64,000 bases of DNA from Sesamum alatum (taxonomy: Eukaryota; Streptophyta; Magnoliopsida; Lamiales; Pedaliaceae): the NCBI GenBank assembly GCA_034509735.1, contig JACGWO010000007.1, forward strand, positions 25,820,046 to 25,884,045. The letters are read 5' to 3'. Under the pieces are notes generated by a model, which made no database searches, was not told the DNA's origin, and worked only from the letters and a program-made list of their open reading frames with translations. Below, in pieces: positions 32,150 through 44,098 of this stretch. The translations under genes were made by a program, and so were the position numbers. Each line of letters begins with the position of its first letter. Position 1 is the first letter of the stretch.

Positions 32150-34340
32150 TGGTAGCAGCGGAGTAAGGAACATCAACTAAGGGATGGGAATGGCAACACG
32201 AAGTTCTTTCACGCTAGAGCCTCTACATATAAATGGATGAATACGATTATGAGGCTGAGGGATGAGAATGGGGTATGGCGGGAGACAGAGGAAGAGATTC
32301 AGGAGGTCCTCCTGCGGCAGTTCTGATCAACCTTTGCTTCATGTCAGCCAACAGAGACCTGTATAAATGAGGGGTTATCCACAATATAGAGCCGTGTTAC
32401 CTTGGAGATGAATGCAGCCCCAGTAGCACCATTCACCGATGCGGACTTTAAACAAGCACTTTCTAGTATGTCCCCATTGAAATCCCCTGGCCTCGATAGC
32501 ATATCCCCCTTATTTTTTTGTAATTTTGGAGTATTGTGGGACCTCGATGTGTCTTGATTTGTGTTGCTTATTCTGAACAATCATGTTCTTTTGTATAAGA
32601 TGAATTTCACACATATCGTACGTATTCCTAAATGTAGTAATCCTGAGGTTGTGTCCCATCTTAGACCGATTAGTCTCTGGATATGTCAAGATTAAGATTG
32701 CCCCTAAGTGTGTTGCTAATTGGTTGAAAAAAATTCCTGGACTCGATTATATCTCCCAGTCAGTCTGCTTTTGTTTCGGGACGGGACGTCTCATTATGAA
32801 TAATGTCCTCCTCACTTTTGAGTTAAATCATTTCCTTAAAAACTCCTCGCATTCAAATAAAGGTTATGTCGCATTGAAATTAAACATGAGTAAGACCTAT
32901 GATAAAGTTGCATGGTCCTTCCTTCGACATGTTCTTCTTAGATTAGGCTTTGAGGGTCGTTTTGTCAGTCTTATTATGGTATTAGTTACATCAGTTTCAC
33001 ACTCACTGACACTTAATGGATTGCCGTTTGGTTTCTTTAGGCCAGAGAGGGGTATACGACAAGGAGACCCTCTCTCTCCTTACCTATTCCTTTTCTGTGG
33101 CCTTCACATGTATGTTGTAGGATGTTGAACGTAGGGAGTGATTCGCGGAGTGTAGGTTAATGCTCAAGCTCCCAGTGTATCCCATTTATTGTTCGTTGAT
33201 GACACGTTGGTGTTCTGTCATGCGATGGAGAGGGAGATTGGTGCAGTTAGGAGAATCTTGGCTGTTTACATACAAGGGTCAGGGCAAGAAGTCAACTTCT
33301 CGAAATCTAGTATGATGGTGAGTGGTAGGGTTAGGGAGGGTGTTAAGGAGGAGTTGTCCAGACGGGTGGGTGTTCGGTTGGTAGGGAGTCATGATCGTTA
33401 TTTGGGGTTACCGACTATTGTATGGAGATCACGAAGTGCATTATTCCACAACATTCGGGACCGTTTTTGGAATCGGAATAGTGGATGGGATGCAAAGACG
33501 TTGTCACAAGCCGGGAAGGGGTGCTGATCAAGGTGGTCTTGCAATCGTTGCCCATCCACGCAATGTCATGCTTTCGACTGCCGGACCACTTGGTGAGAAG
33601 TCTACAATCGATGGTGGCGGATTTTGGTAGCACGGTCGGGGAGAGAGGAGAGTCCATTAGGTAGCATGGGAGAAACTATGCAGGGCGGTGGAGGACGGGG
33701 GATTGGGGTTCCGGAGTATGAGGGCGTTCAATGTGGCATTGCTCGCCAAGCAAGGATGGATATTAGTGTCACAGCCGGATTCCCTTCTTTGTCCGGTGCT
33801 CAAGGCAAGGTACTTACCACAGTCTTCATTTTGGGAGGCTCCCTTAGGAGCCGGCCCTCGCTGACCTGGAGGAGCATTTGGGGCGCTAGGCATGTTCTGG
33901 TGTCGGGGTGTGAGTTCAAGGTGGACAGTCGGGCCGAAGGGGGTGGAAGATGGGTGTGGATGCGGGATATGAATGGGTTGTTCTCAATTAAGAGCGCATA
34001 CCAGAAGGGGGTGGAAGATGGGTGTGGATGCGGGATATGAATGGGTTGTTCTCGGTTAAGAGCGCGTACCAGCTTGCTCGTACGGAGGAGGATCGTCATA
34101 GCCCTTCTTCGTCAAGGTTGCTCCCTGTTCTATCCAATGAAGCGAAGGGATTCTGGCGGAAACTGTGGGGGATGAGGCTGCCACACAGATTAAAGAAGCG
34201 GTGTGGAGGTTTTGTTGTGGGGCTGTGCCGACTCTCAATAATTTGGCCCGACAGAATAGAGGGTGGATGTGCAATGTGTGCTGTGGTGGAGGCGGGGTGA
34301 AATCTCAAGACAGTTCAATCTGTGCAAAAAGAAATACAAA
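32150..34340 (+). pseudogene. LINE (L1-type) retrotransposon ORF2 remnant
   Basis: Pieces of a non-LTR reverse transcriptase appear in order in shifting frames. Upstream linker: FFHARASTYKWMN and MSPLKSPGLDSI at 32200-32510. RT core: LKLNMSKTYDKVAWSFL and GIRQGDPLSPYLFLF at 32870-33110. Catalytic loop: FVDDTLVFCHA, where plant LINEs usually have FADD, at 33189. C-terminal region: SLTWRSIWGARHVL at about 33855-33900, then a zf-RVT-like segment (MNGLFSVKSAYQ, FWRKLWGMRLPHRLK) at 34022-34250. No endonuclease half, ORF1 or poly(A) tail was found, so it is 5'-truncated and rearranged. Multiple frameshifts and stops make it dead. Confidence 0.85.
33936..34072 (+). repeat. 68-bp tandem duplication inside the LINE
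   Basis: The unit starting GAAGGGGGTGGAAGATGGGT at 33936 is repeated at 34004 with only a few changes. Its length is not a multiple of three, so the duplication itself shifts the frame. Confidence 0.85.
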
Positions 34341-34678
34341 TAAACCATAAATTTAACAAAATAAAGAAAAACATACAAATGAATTGTCTTTTAATATTCA
34401 TAGGTTAATTCTATAAGTATTTTATAACTAAATATTCACGTTATAATTCATACAAATTAAATCATGTTTACAATTAACTTTTTAAATTATAGTTGGATAA
34501 TCATATAATTATTACCAAATATTATGTTAATAGTAGTTATTAAATAAGCAGTAAATTAAAGCAGAAAGTGCTTAAGTGAGTTTTAAAAAACCTCTCCTAT
34601 AATCTTCTAAGTACAATAAAAGATTAGAATTTAGAAAACTAAAGGTACAAAAATTAAAAAAAAAAAAAAAAAAAAAAA
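34341..34678. other. AT-rich spacer
   Basis: No gene recognised; ends in an A-run of over 20 bases (34655-34678) next to a MITE copy. Confidence 0.5.
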
Positions 34679-35103
34679 GGTGAATTACGATGACCTCCCC
34701 TAAGGTTTGGTTTATTTATGGATATCCCCTCGTTGTTTCAAAAATTATAAATACCTCCATGAGGTTTATAACCGTATAATAAATAACCAATTTCCATCCA
34801 TTTTTATGGGTGAATGGACTAAAATGTCCTTATGCAAATTGAATTATTTTTTAAAATTTTCTAAATTTTTTTAGACAAAAATGCGCAAGGAGAGGTTTCT
34901 TAGGCTTTTACACAGAAGAGCAATAATGTAATTTACCTCAGTCGTTTTTTTTACAATTTAAAAACATAATCAAGGACAAAATGGATCGTTTTAGGTCCTT
35001 GGTTAAAAATCACAAACCTTAAGAGGGTTTTTATAATTTTTGAAATAACGAAAGAATACTTATAATTATGTCAAACCTCGAGGGAGGTCATGATAATTCA
35101 CCC
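34679..35103. mobile_element. MITE family A, copy 2
   Basis: Starts GGTGAATTACGATGACC and ends GGTCATGATAATTCACCC, an inverted repeat. It shares internal phrases such as AAATTATAAATACCTCC and TAATTATGTCAAACC with the copies at 17575 and 49673. TTAAAAAAA follows the right end and also precedes the left end, where it is expanded into the long A-run; it may be the 9-bp duplication. Confidence 0.7.
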
Positions 35104-35827
35104 TTAAAAAAATCTTTGTTTGTTCTCACTTTAAATTAGTTGTTCGCTTGGTATATAATATTTATCTTTGATTAGTATGAATTTATTATTCTTATCTAAT
35201 ATTTTTGTTCTATCTGAATTGTTAGGTTATCCAATCAAATTATATCTCTTCAAACATATTGCTACTTACCACTGCATTAATTTTTTTAATCAAATTATAT
35301 TATCTTTTTGTCTATTCGAGTAATAGGATTTGTTTACTTTGTTTTATATAACTATTCATATTATTATTTGTTTACTTTGTTTTATATAACTATTCATAGT
35401 ATTGTTATACTGAGTCCTGACATTATGTTCTATGATTAAATTTATCTTTGAGAATATGATAAAGATCAATGATACAAGCAAAATTGAAACTTTGGTGTTG
35501 CAAGGTGTGAGAGTTAACGTACATAGAAGAGATCCCCACACGACTGTCGGTGATTTCTTTAAAAAATGAAAAGAAAAGGTGTGAAAGTTTTTCAAATATC
35601 GTGCCATCAACATATGTTAGTCAAAATGTTTAGAATTATAACCCAAGTGAGTATTCTGCAAGTGAAGTATTGGATGAAGAATCTCTCACTGATGAAAATT
35701 TATATTCAAAGTTAATATGATATCAATTATATTCGTTTATATATCAAAATTGCTGAAAATTACATATTTGTTAATATCTTTATATGCTCACAATAGAAAA
35801 GACTATCAAGATTACATCGATTATCAA
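35104..35827. other. AT-rich spacer with a weak coding-like patch
   Basis: No full gene. Around 35455-35570 a short frame (LVLQGVRVNVHRRDPHTTVG) reads more like protein than its surroundings, but stops follow at once. Possibly an exon relic; not identified. Confidence 0.3.
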
Positions 35828-35832
35828 CCCAC

Positions 35833-37031
35833 TGTTGTAATTGACATTTTATAATGTTAATTTGTAACAACAAATTATTTTAAAATATGGGTTCAATTAC
35901 ATGTGAATCCATAGATTAGATGGTGAAAGAAATAGAGGGATTACACTTGTCCCACATAAGAATATGATGGGAAAGTGTGAAGTTTTGATAAGAATATAAG
36001 GTATATGTGGGGGGGTAAGTGTTTCACACTCAAAGTTGTCCCACACTGAAAGTTTAAGGATAATTTAAACTCCTTATTTAAGTTCAGTGTTCAATATGTG
36101 TTTGAAGTGTTATGGAGACTAGAGTGAACATGGGGTTGCCCCACACGCGCGCCGCCGCCGCCGGTCGGCTCCTGCTCCAGTACGGGCACGGGCGTTAGGG
36201 CGAATGTCTCAGTCTCAGTATCTATCTTTTTGCAGCAAAAATATTTGGATTTATCTGATAAAACCTAGTGCATTTATAGCAGTCAAATGGTTTTAAAATC
36301 TATTTTAATTCCTTTAAAACTCATTTTAATGGTGCTTTAATACCATATTTTAAACTTGGTTTTAATGTCTGGTTTTAATTGTGTTTAATGGCTTTTAAAC
36401 CTGTATTTAAAATCGTTTTAATGTTGTTAATGGCTATTTATTTCAATCTTAATGGTGGTTAAATGCTGCACTAATGATGGTAATTAATACAGATGTTATA
36501 ACCGCTGATAGCCTTGCCTATAAAAGGCTGCATAGGCTCACTTCAAAAAAATATACAACACTACTCGAATTCCTCTCTCGTTTTCCTCTCTTCTCTCTCG
36601 GATTTCTCTCTCAAAATCCGAGGGTGTTTGCTCCTCATAATCCGAGCTTTTGAGCTTAAGTTTTTCAAAGGCTACTGAGTGTTATTTCGAGGTGTTCTTC
36701 GGTAAAGTGCATACCGTAAGAACTGAAACCGTCTTATTCTGGAAGAAGTTGAGTAGTACTCGTGTGCACATTCGGAACGGGACGTATAATTTCTTCAAGG
36801 CAAGTAGATTATATTTGTGATTCGGTTTGGTGAAATTATTGGACCGATATTTGTTACGATACAATTCTCATTATAAGTTTTATTTTATCGTTAAAACAAC
36901 ATTTCTAATTGTTTATTTATCAATTGGTTCCTACGTGTTTTCTTGTGTTTTGGTTTTAAAATTGGCTATAAAACCTTATTGTTATTTCAAAATGATTACT
37001 ACGATTGTCTGTTTGACAACATTTTCTAACA
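35833..37031 (+). repeat. 5' LTR of the copia element
   Basis: A direct repeat of 41069-42271. It contains a GC-rich patch (36145-36185) and a good TATA box, TATAAAAGG, at 36519-36527. It ends ACATTTTCTAACA. The usual TGGTATCAGAGC primer site is not found after it. Confidence 0.9.
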
Positions 37032-37166
37032 ATTTTGAAGAAATTATAGGTTTTGAAAAATCGGGTTTTTCTGTTGGAACGAAAACAGTTACTGTTTTGC
37101 GATTTTAAATTCAGATTTTTGTTTATTTTAAATCTGTGATTTACTTTCTGCCTCTTAATTATTAAA

Positions 37167-37843
37167 ATGGTTGATGCAATTTCTGTCGCTATTCTGATCG
37201 CCCCAAAAGTCGACTTATCCCGCGCTGGAAAAGTTTTCGGGTCAGTTTTCAAATGTTGGCAACAACGAATGAAAATATGGTTGACGATGAAAGGACTTTT
37301 GTCGGTTATTCAAGTGACTTGCCCTGAACCAACTGAAACCGATCCTAAGACAGCTGAGAATGCTCAGTGGACCGAGCGGGATCAAATAGGCGAGGAGCTA
37401 TTTTGTCAGTAATGTCAAATACGCTCTTCGATGTCTATTGTTCCGATTCTTACACTGCAAAATCGTTGTGGGATGAGTTGGATAGGAAATACAATACTGA
37501 AGAGCAAGGGCTCGGAAAGTATTCTGTTTTCAGGTTCATGAGGTATCAGATGGTCGAGGGAAGGTCTATAACTGAACAGACGCATGAGATTATCAATCTT
37601 GAGCATTCTCTGTCTGATGCTGAGATGAAGCTTCCCGAGAAGTTTCTAGTTATGGCCATAGTGGTCAAATTTCCCAAGTCTTGGAAAAATTTTGGCATGA
37701 CACTGAAGCATCAGAAATGGAGAATATCTCTGGATGATCATATGGTCACGATAAGCATTGAGGAAGAGCACATGAATCAGACCCACAAGATGCTTGTTGA
37801 GCATCAACCAAAGGCCAATTTAATAATTAGGAAAAGAAAGTGA
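37167..37843 (+). pseudogene. Copia gag remnant without zinc knuckle
   Basis: The frame starts at ATG 37167 (MVDAISVAILIAP...) and covers the gag N-terminal region (FKCWQQRMKIWLTMKGLL). It shifts frame near 37405 and continues with SLWDELDRKYNTEEQGLGKY and FRFMRYQMVEGRSITEQTHE. It stops at about 37843 shortly after a basic stretch. The CCHC knuckle expected after this stretch is absent, so RNA binding would be impaired even without the frameshift. Confidence 0.82.
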
Positions 37844-37854
37844 AAGCAATATGA

Positions 37855-38577
37855 TATTGTTGTTTCTGATTCTATTGTTCTGAATGTCGAATCTACTTCT
37901 ATGTGGCATAGTAGATTAGGTCATTTAAATTTGAGTTCAATCAAACGAATGATAAATCTTGATTTAAACATAGTCATGAAATTGAACGAGGTCACAAATG
38001 CGAAATTCGTGTAGAAGCTAAACAAGTTAGGAAACCCTATCAATCAGTTGAAAGGAATTCGAAAATACTTGATTTAGTTCACACTGATATTTGTGAGTTC
38101 AATGGGATTTTGACTAGGGACCATAAACGATATTTTATCACCTTTATAGATGATTGCAGTAGCTACTGTTATGTTTTTCTCACGCGTAATAAAGATGAAG
38201 CTATAGATAAATTTATTTTGTTTAAAAACGAAGCAAAAACCCAAACTGGTAAGAAACTTAAACGATTAAGGTCTGATAGAGGAGGAGAATATGAGTCGAG
38301 TAAGTTTAGTGAATATTATCAAAATTTTGGCATAATTCATGAAGAGACTCCTCCATATTCCCCTTCGTCTAATGGAATAGTTGAACGAAAGAATAGAACC
38401 TTTAAAGACATGATTAACAGTCTTCTGTTAACCTCTAGGTTACCAAAGTATTTGTGGGGAGAGGCTTTGAATACGGCTTGCCATATTCTGAATAGATTCC
38501 CTCTGAAACACAATACGAGTACTCCTTTTGAGTTATGGAAAGGGAGGAAGCCAAGCCTCAAATATTTTCGAGTGTAG
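37855..38577 (+). pseudogene. Copia integrase remnant
   Basis: It opens with the GAG-pre-integrase motif MWHSRLGHLNLSSIKRM, then a frameshift near 37985. The integrase core runs from about 38110 to 38577: FITFIDDCSSYCYVF with the first acidic residue, LRSDRGGEY with the second, and YSPSSNGIVERKNRT with the catalytic glutamate. A TGG-to-TAG type nonsense change ends the frame at 38575-38577, and homologous sequence continues beyond it. Confidence 0.88.
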
Positions 38578-40530
38578 GGGTGCCTAGCAAAGGTACTAGT
38601 CCCTGAACACAAAAGAAAGAAATTGGGCCCTAAGACTGTTGATGTTGTGTTCTTGGGCTATGTGGAGACAAGTTATGCACTGAGATTTATGGTTAATAAA
38701 TCAGAAATTCCAGGCATTGAGGTCAACACAATAGTCGAATTTCGTGATGCTACTTTCCTGGAAGATGTATTTCCCATGAAAACGAGAATACCTCCAAGTG
38801 TTTCACTTGATGATTCACTTGCCTCCAGTTCTATTCCTGAATATGTGGAAAAGATGACAAATGTGGGGGTTAATCCTAGTAGTACTAGTCGGACTCATGA
38901 AGAGTCAGATGAACCTAGACGGAGTAAGAGAGCTACGATCGTCAAGGATTTTGGAAGTGACTTTATCATTTACAATATCGAGGATGAGCCTGTAACCTTC
39001 AAAGATGCTATGGCTTCTTCTAAAGTCAAGCATTGGAAGGAAGCTGTAAAAAATAAGATGGACTCCATTGTCTCCAACGGGACATGGGTGCTAGTCGATC
39101 TCCCTCCGGGGTGTAATACAATTAGGTGTAAGTGGATCTTTAAGAAGAAACTGAAACCTGATGGGACCATTGATAAGTTTAAGGCTAGATTGGTGGCTAA
39201 GGGTTTTAAACAAAAGGAGGGAATAGACTATTTTGATACCTATTCTCCGGTAGCTCAGTTGACTACAATCCGGGTGCTTATAGCACTGGCTTCAGTGTAT
39301 AATCTTCCGGTTCACCAGATGGATGTGAAAACAGCCTTCTTGTATGGTGAACTAGAGGAAGAGATATACATCGAACAACCTGAGGGATTTATAGCTCATG
39401 GGAACGAGCACAAGGTCTGTAAACTTGTTAAGTCTCTTTATGGACTTAAGCAAGCACCCAAACAGTGGCATGAAAAGTTTGATAAAACTATTCTTGCTTT
39501 TGGCTTCACCGTGAATGAGAATGATAAATGTATTTACTATAAAGTTAAAGGGGATAAAATTATCATTTTATGCCTGTATGTAGAAGATATTATGTTAATA
39601 GGATCTTTTTTAGACATTATAACTGAAACCAAGTCATTTTTATAAAAATAAGTTTGAAATAAAGGATATGGGTGAGGCTAATGTAATTCTTGGCATCAAG
39701 ATGATTCGTTCAACTAATGGGATAGCTATTTCTCAATCTCACTATGTTTCGAAAATAATTGAGAAATTGGCTATCAGAACAGTAGAATTGCTAAGACACC
39801 ATATGATCCTTCTGTGGCTTTATTCAAAAATGAAAGTGGTGTACCTGTTACACAAATAAGGTATTTTCAAATTATTGGGAGCTTGCAGTATCTGGCAAAT
39901 AGCACGAGATCATATATTTCATTTTCTGTCTCGAAGCTAGCTAGATACACTAGTTGTCCGGACAAAACTCATTGGGGAGCCTTGGATAGGGTACTAAAGT
40001 ACCTGAAGGGCACAGTGTCACTGTCCATTCATTATGGCATATTCCCTATTGTTTTGGAGGGTTACAGTGATGCTAGCTGGATAACCAAAAACTCTGAAAC
40101 TAATGAGTGTTCAGGATATGTATTTACCTTAGGTGGGGGCGCAGTCTCCTGAAAGTCTACAAAACAAACTTTGATAACTCGGTCTACTTTTGAAGCCGAG
40201 TTATGTGTGTTGGATACGACTAGTACCGAGGCAGAATGGTTGTATGGGTTGCCACTACAACTTCCCATTGTAAGCCAGCCTCTTCCACCTATTGCTGTAT
40301 ATGTGATAGTCAGACCACAATCGCAAAGGTTCCGAGTCGTAAATACAACCAAAAGACAAAAAGACACATCCCATTTAGACTTAAATCTATAAGGGCATTA
40401 GTGTCGGACAGAGTTATAGGCATTGATTTTGAGGGAACAAAGGACAATGTGGCGGATCCTTTGATGAAAAGGACTAGATCTGTTACAAGTACAAAATCCA
40501 GATTGAGGATGGGACTGAAAATCCATCAGT
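38578..40530 (+). pseudogene. Copia reverse transcriptase and RNase H remnant
   Basis: RT is well preserved at 38623-39645, with CKWIFKKKLKPDGT, ARLVAKGFKQKEGIDYFDTY, VHQMDVKTAFLYGELEEEIY and SLYGLKQAPKQWH. The catalytic loop reads LYVEDIMLI, i.e. E in place of the first D of YVDD, which should abolish activity. After a frameshift at about 39645 come LGIKM and the RNase H region (GSLQYLANSTR, GYSDASWITKNSETNECSGY). A TGG-to-TGA type stop lies at 40150-40152. Further RNase H pieces reach about 40530, followed by about 540 bp of non-coding sequence to the 3' LTR. Confidence 0.88.
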
Positions 40531-41056
40531 GATATAACTACGATAGCAACCTAACCTTCCAAGTGGAGATCCCACAAAGAAGGTTCAATGTGGTATTAAC
40601 AAGTCGTAGAGGATATCAGAGCGCCAAAAATAGACTGATACTTTGTATCTGGAGTCTGTCCCCTGTAATTCTGGAAGGTGTTGTTACTGTAAATATAGTA
40701 AGAGTTTTAACTCTGAATGGGGTCAAGTCTTTATAGACGAGATGCTAAGCAGTGCATCCCTGGAGACGCCCAACTAAGTGAATGTAGTTGTTTGGCCGCA
40801 ACTAAGGAATTGGATTATTCCTAAAAACATTCAATGAACAGGATCAGAACACATGGCCTAACGTGTCAACCCTAAAGATCAACACAAAACCGATAGCTTG
40901 TTGTTACTGATAGACGTTGTCACAACCACGAGCTCAAATTCAAGGCTTAGTTCCATTGACCTGGTGACAACTGATGTTAGATAACTTAGGTAGTAGTTCA
41001 AACCGGGAGGTACCATTGCTGAATGCAAGACAGAAGCTTGAGTTCAAATCTATGAA

Positions 41057-41068
41057 TTTGTGGGGGAT
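41057..41068 (+). other. Polypurine tract of the copia element
   Basis: TTTGTGGGGGAT immediately precedes the TGTTGTAATT start of the 3' LTR. Confidence 0.7.
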
Positions 41069-42271
41069 TGTTGTAATTGACATTTTATAATGTCAATTTG
41101 TAAAAATAAATTATTCTAAAATATGGGTTCAATTACATGTGAATCCATAGATTAGATGGTAAGAGAAATAGAGGGATTACACTTGTCCCACATGGGAATA
41201 TGATAGGAAAGTGTGGAGCATTGATAAGGATATAAGGTGTATGTGGGGCTGAGTGTTTTACACTCAAAGTTGTCCCACACTGAAAGTTTAAGGATAACTT
41301 AAACTCCTTATATTAAGTTCAATGTTCAATTTGTGTTTGAAGTATTATGGAGACTAGAGTGAACATGAGGTTGCCCCACACGCGCGCCGCTGCCGCCCGC
41401 CAGCTCCAGCTCCAGCTCCGGTACGAGCACGGGCGTTAGGGCGAATGTCTCAGTCTCAGTATCCATCTTTTTGCAGCAAAAATATTTGGATTTATCTGAT
41501 AAAACCTAGTGCATTTATGGCAGTCAAATGGTTTTAAAATCTATTTTAATTCCTTTAAAACTCATTTTAATGGTGCTTTAATACCAAATTTTAAACTTGA
41601 TTTTAATGCCTGGTTTTAATTGTGTTTAATGGATTTTAAACATGTATTTAAAATCATTTTAATGCCATTACTGGCTATTTTTTTCAGCATTAATGGTGGT
41701 TAAATGTTGCACGAATGATGGTAATTTATGCGGATGTTGTAACCGCTGATAGCCTTGCCTATAAAAGGTTGCACAGGCTCACTTCAAAGAATATACAACA
41801 CTACTCAAATTCCTCTCTCGTTTTCCTCTCTTCTCTTTCGAATTTCTCTCTCAAAATCCGAGGGTGTTTGCTCTTCATAATCCGAGCTTTTGAGTTTAAG
41901 TTTCCCAAAGGCTACTGAGTGTTATTTTGAGGTGTTCTTCGGTAAAGTGCATACCGTAAGAATTGAAATTGTCTTATCCTGGAAGAAGTTGCGTAGTACC
42001 CGTGTGCACATTCGGAATGGGACGTATAATTTCTTCAAGGCAAGCAGATTATATCTGTGATTCGATTTGGTGAAATTATTGGATCGAGAATTGTTACGAT
42101 ACAATTCTCATTGTAAGTTTTATTTTATCGTTAAAACAACATTTCTAATTGTTTATTTATCAATTGGTTCATACGGATTTTCTTGTGTTTTGGTTTCAAA
42201 ATTGGTTATAAAACCTGATTGTTATTTCAAAATGATTACTACGATTGTCTGTTTGACAACTTTTTCCATCA
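41069..42271 (+). repeat. 3' LTR of the copia element
   Basis: A direct repeat of 35833-37031, with TATAAAAGG at 41760-41768. Near its start, AATTGACATT and AATGTCAATT form a perfect palindrome around a short loop (41074-41097). Confidence 0.9.
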
Positions 42272-42276
42272 CCCAC

Positions 42277-43621
42277 AAATTCGGAAAAGAAGTTTGCATA
42301 ACAAGTTTGAAGTACACATCTCTTAGGGGACATTTCAATGATTTGGGACTCAATATTTCACTGTGGAGATATTAGGTCCTATAGGGAGCGTGTGTGAGTG
42401 GGTGTGTGCGTGGGAAAAAAAAAAAAAAACATGTTTGAAGTACACATTGAATTGATTATATATTTCAATATTTATGAGTTTTTAAAATTGAAAAGAGTAT
42501 GTTGCAACTTGAATGATGTGATTAAAGTAGTTATCGTAGTGATTCAATTGCTATTATTACAGTTTGAAAATTAACTTTTTATAAATAAAGTACTTATACG
42601 AACTAATATAATGCAATTATTGCTTTATCTTGAACCAATTCTATAGTATATATTTAACAAATGATTCCAAACCTTTACTTTTATTCGTTTATTTATTAAA
42701 TTTGTTATTCCTGAATTAATGTATTTAACATAAATGGATTTTCTAATTTCAATTTTATATATAAAATTATATTTTTAATTATGCAATTCATATATAATAT
42801 CTAACGCAAAGAAATAATTCTCCCTAGTAATTTCAATTGCCAATAAAATGTGAATAAATTACTACTATAAACGAAGACATTTTGTCGTACCAACTTTTGG
42901 ATACCCAAATTACCCTTAGATTCAATTATTTCCTTAAAAAAATAAGTGAAAATTATAATTTTAACATTTTTTAACAATTCATAATTATAATATTTTCTTT
43001 CAACCCAGTAGCCCACATTTTTCTCGTTCCACTCTATATTTTTTATTCTCACAAACTTTTTGCTTTCTTATTTCCTCGCACCATTGTTTTTTTTTTTTTT
43101 CACAAGTTTCCTTTTTCTCTCCATTTTGCGTCGCAGACTCACAGTTCTTCTTTATATGCTTGCAGAATCGCATGCCACAACAATTTGTATTAATTAATTC
43201 AAACAAAACAAATAATCAATATTAAATATTAAATAGTTCTAATTCAAAGTTATATATTCATACAACACACGGATTAATAATTAATTTTTATTATATCTAA
43301 CAAGTCTTGCATTTAGTTTGAATAGATGAATTTTTCGAGTTAAAATTTTAAATTTATAAAATACATCTACTGAATTTATTTGAATAATTTTATATTATAA
43401 TGAATTCTAAATCTTTAAGTTTTAATTTTGTTAAATTTTATGTCATTGTGGCAGATCTGAAACTCCATCTAATATGGTGCTATTTAAGGTAAGAATTTGG
43501 AGAAAGATCGATTTCAATAACTTCATATTAATTGAAATTGAAATTCATCATAATGCATTCAGATTTGAAATCCACTACGATACGAAATTATCCAAACAAG
43601 TCTAATAAATTTATATTATAA
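42277..43621. other. AT-rich intergenic DNA
   Basis: No gene recognised. It contains a G/T-rich patch at 42390-42413 followed by a run of A (42414-42429), and T-rich sequence near 43086-43100. Confidence 0.5.
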
Positions 43622-44098
43622 CGATGGTGTAAGATTCGGGAGGTTGTTGATCTAAGCATGGTGACTCGAAACGACGTCGCGAGGTAATTAACTCTTATAA
43701 ACTCCTCCAAAAGTAAGAAAAGTAACTTGTATAAAAAATGAATGAGAGAGCTTTACAAAGAATTTCACCCCCTATTTATAGTAAATTTCATGGGGTGAAA
43801 GTACAATATCGTCCCTCAACCGCCTTCAATCCAACGGCCGAGATTTAACTGCTAAGGGTGCCTTGGTAATTTGGCATCACCCCACTAACCTACCTATAAC
43901 TTATACTAATAACTTCCACTACATGGCATTTTCGTAAATAATTGTACATTTGGGGGTATTTTGGTAATTCTAATTTCCTATCACTATCAGTAGCTTCCCA
44001 ATTTCCAAATGCTTTTGGAAAATTTGGAAGTTCTAACAGATAATTTGATTTTGATTCATCTTTCCTTCTTGTTGATGCTCTTTTCTGATGTAGGGTCT
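43622..44098 (-). repeat. 3' LTR portion of the Tat-like element
   Basis: Similar to 48523-48977 and to 48978-49324. It contains the minus-strand TATA box TATAAATAG at 43772-43780 and the phrase CAATCCAACGGCCGAGATTT. The LTR probably extends further right, but no counterpart remains for comparison. Confidence 0.75.

Larger units (their letters stand above)
35828..42276 (+). mobile_element. Ty1/copia LTR retrotransposon, complete ends, degenerate and internally deleted
   Basis: The element proper is 35833-42271 (6439 bp), flanked by the target duplication CCCAC (35828-35832 and 42272-42276). LTRs are 35833-37031 and 41069-42271, starting TGTTGTAATTGACATT. The coding order on the plus strand is gag, integrase, reverse transcriptase, RNase H, which is the copia order. 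The gag zinc knuckle and the protease are missing: coding goes from the gag domain (stop near 37843) straight into the GAG-pre-integrase motif at about 37900. Several nonsense changes and frameshifts follow. LTR divergence is moderate, so it is an older insertion. Confidence 0.92.
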
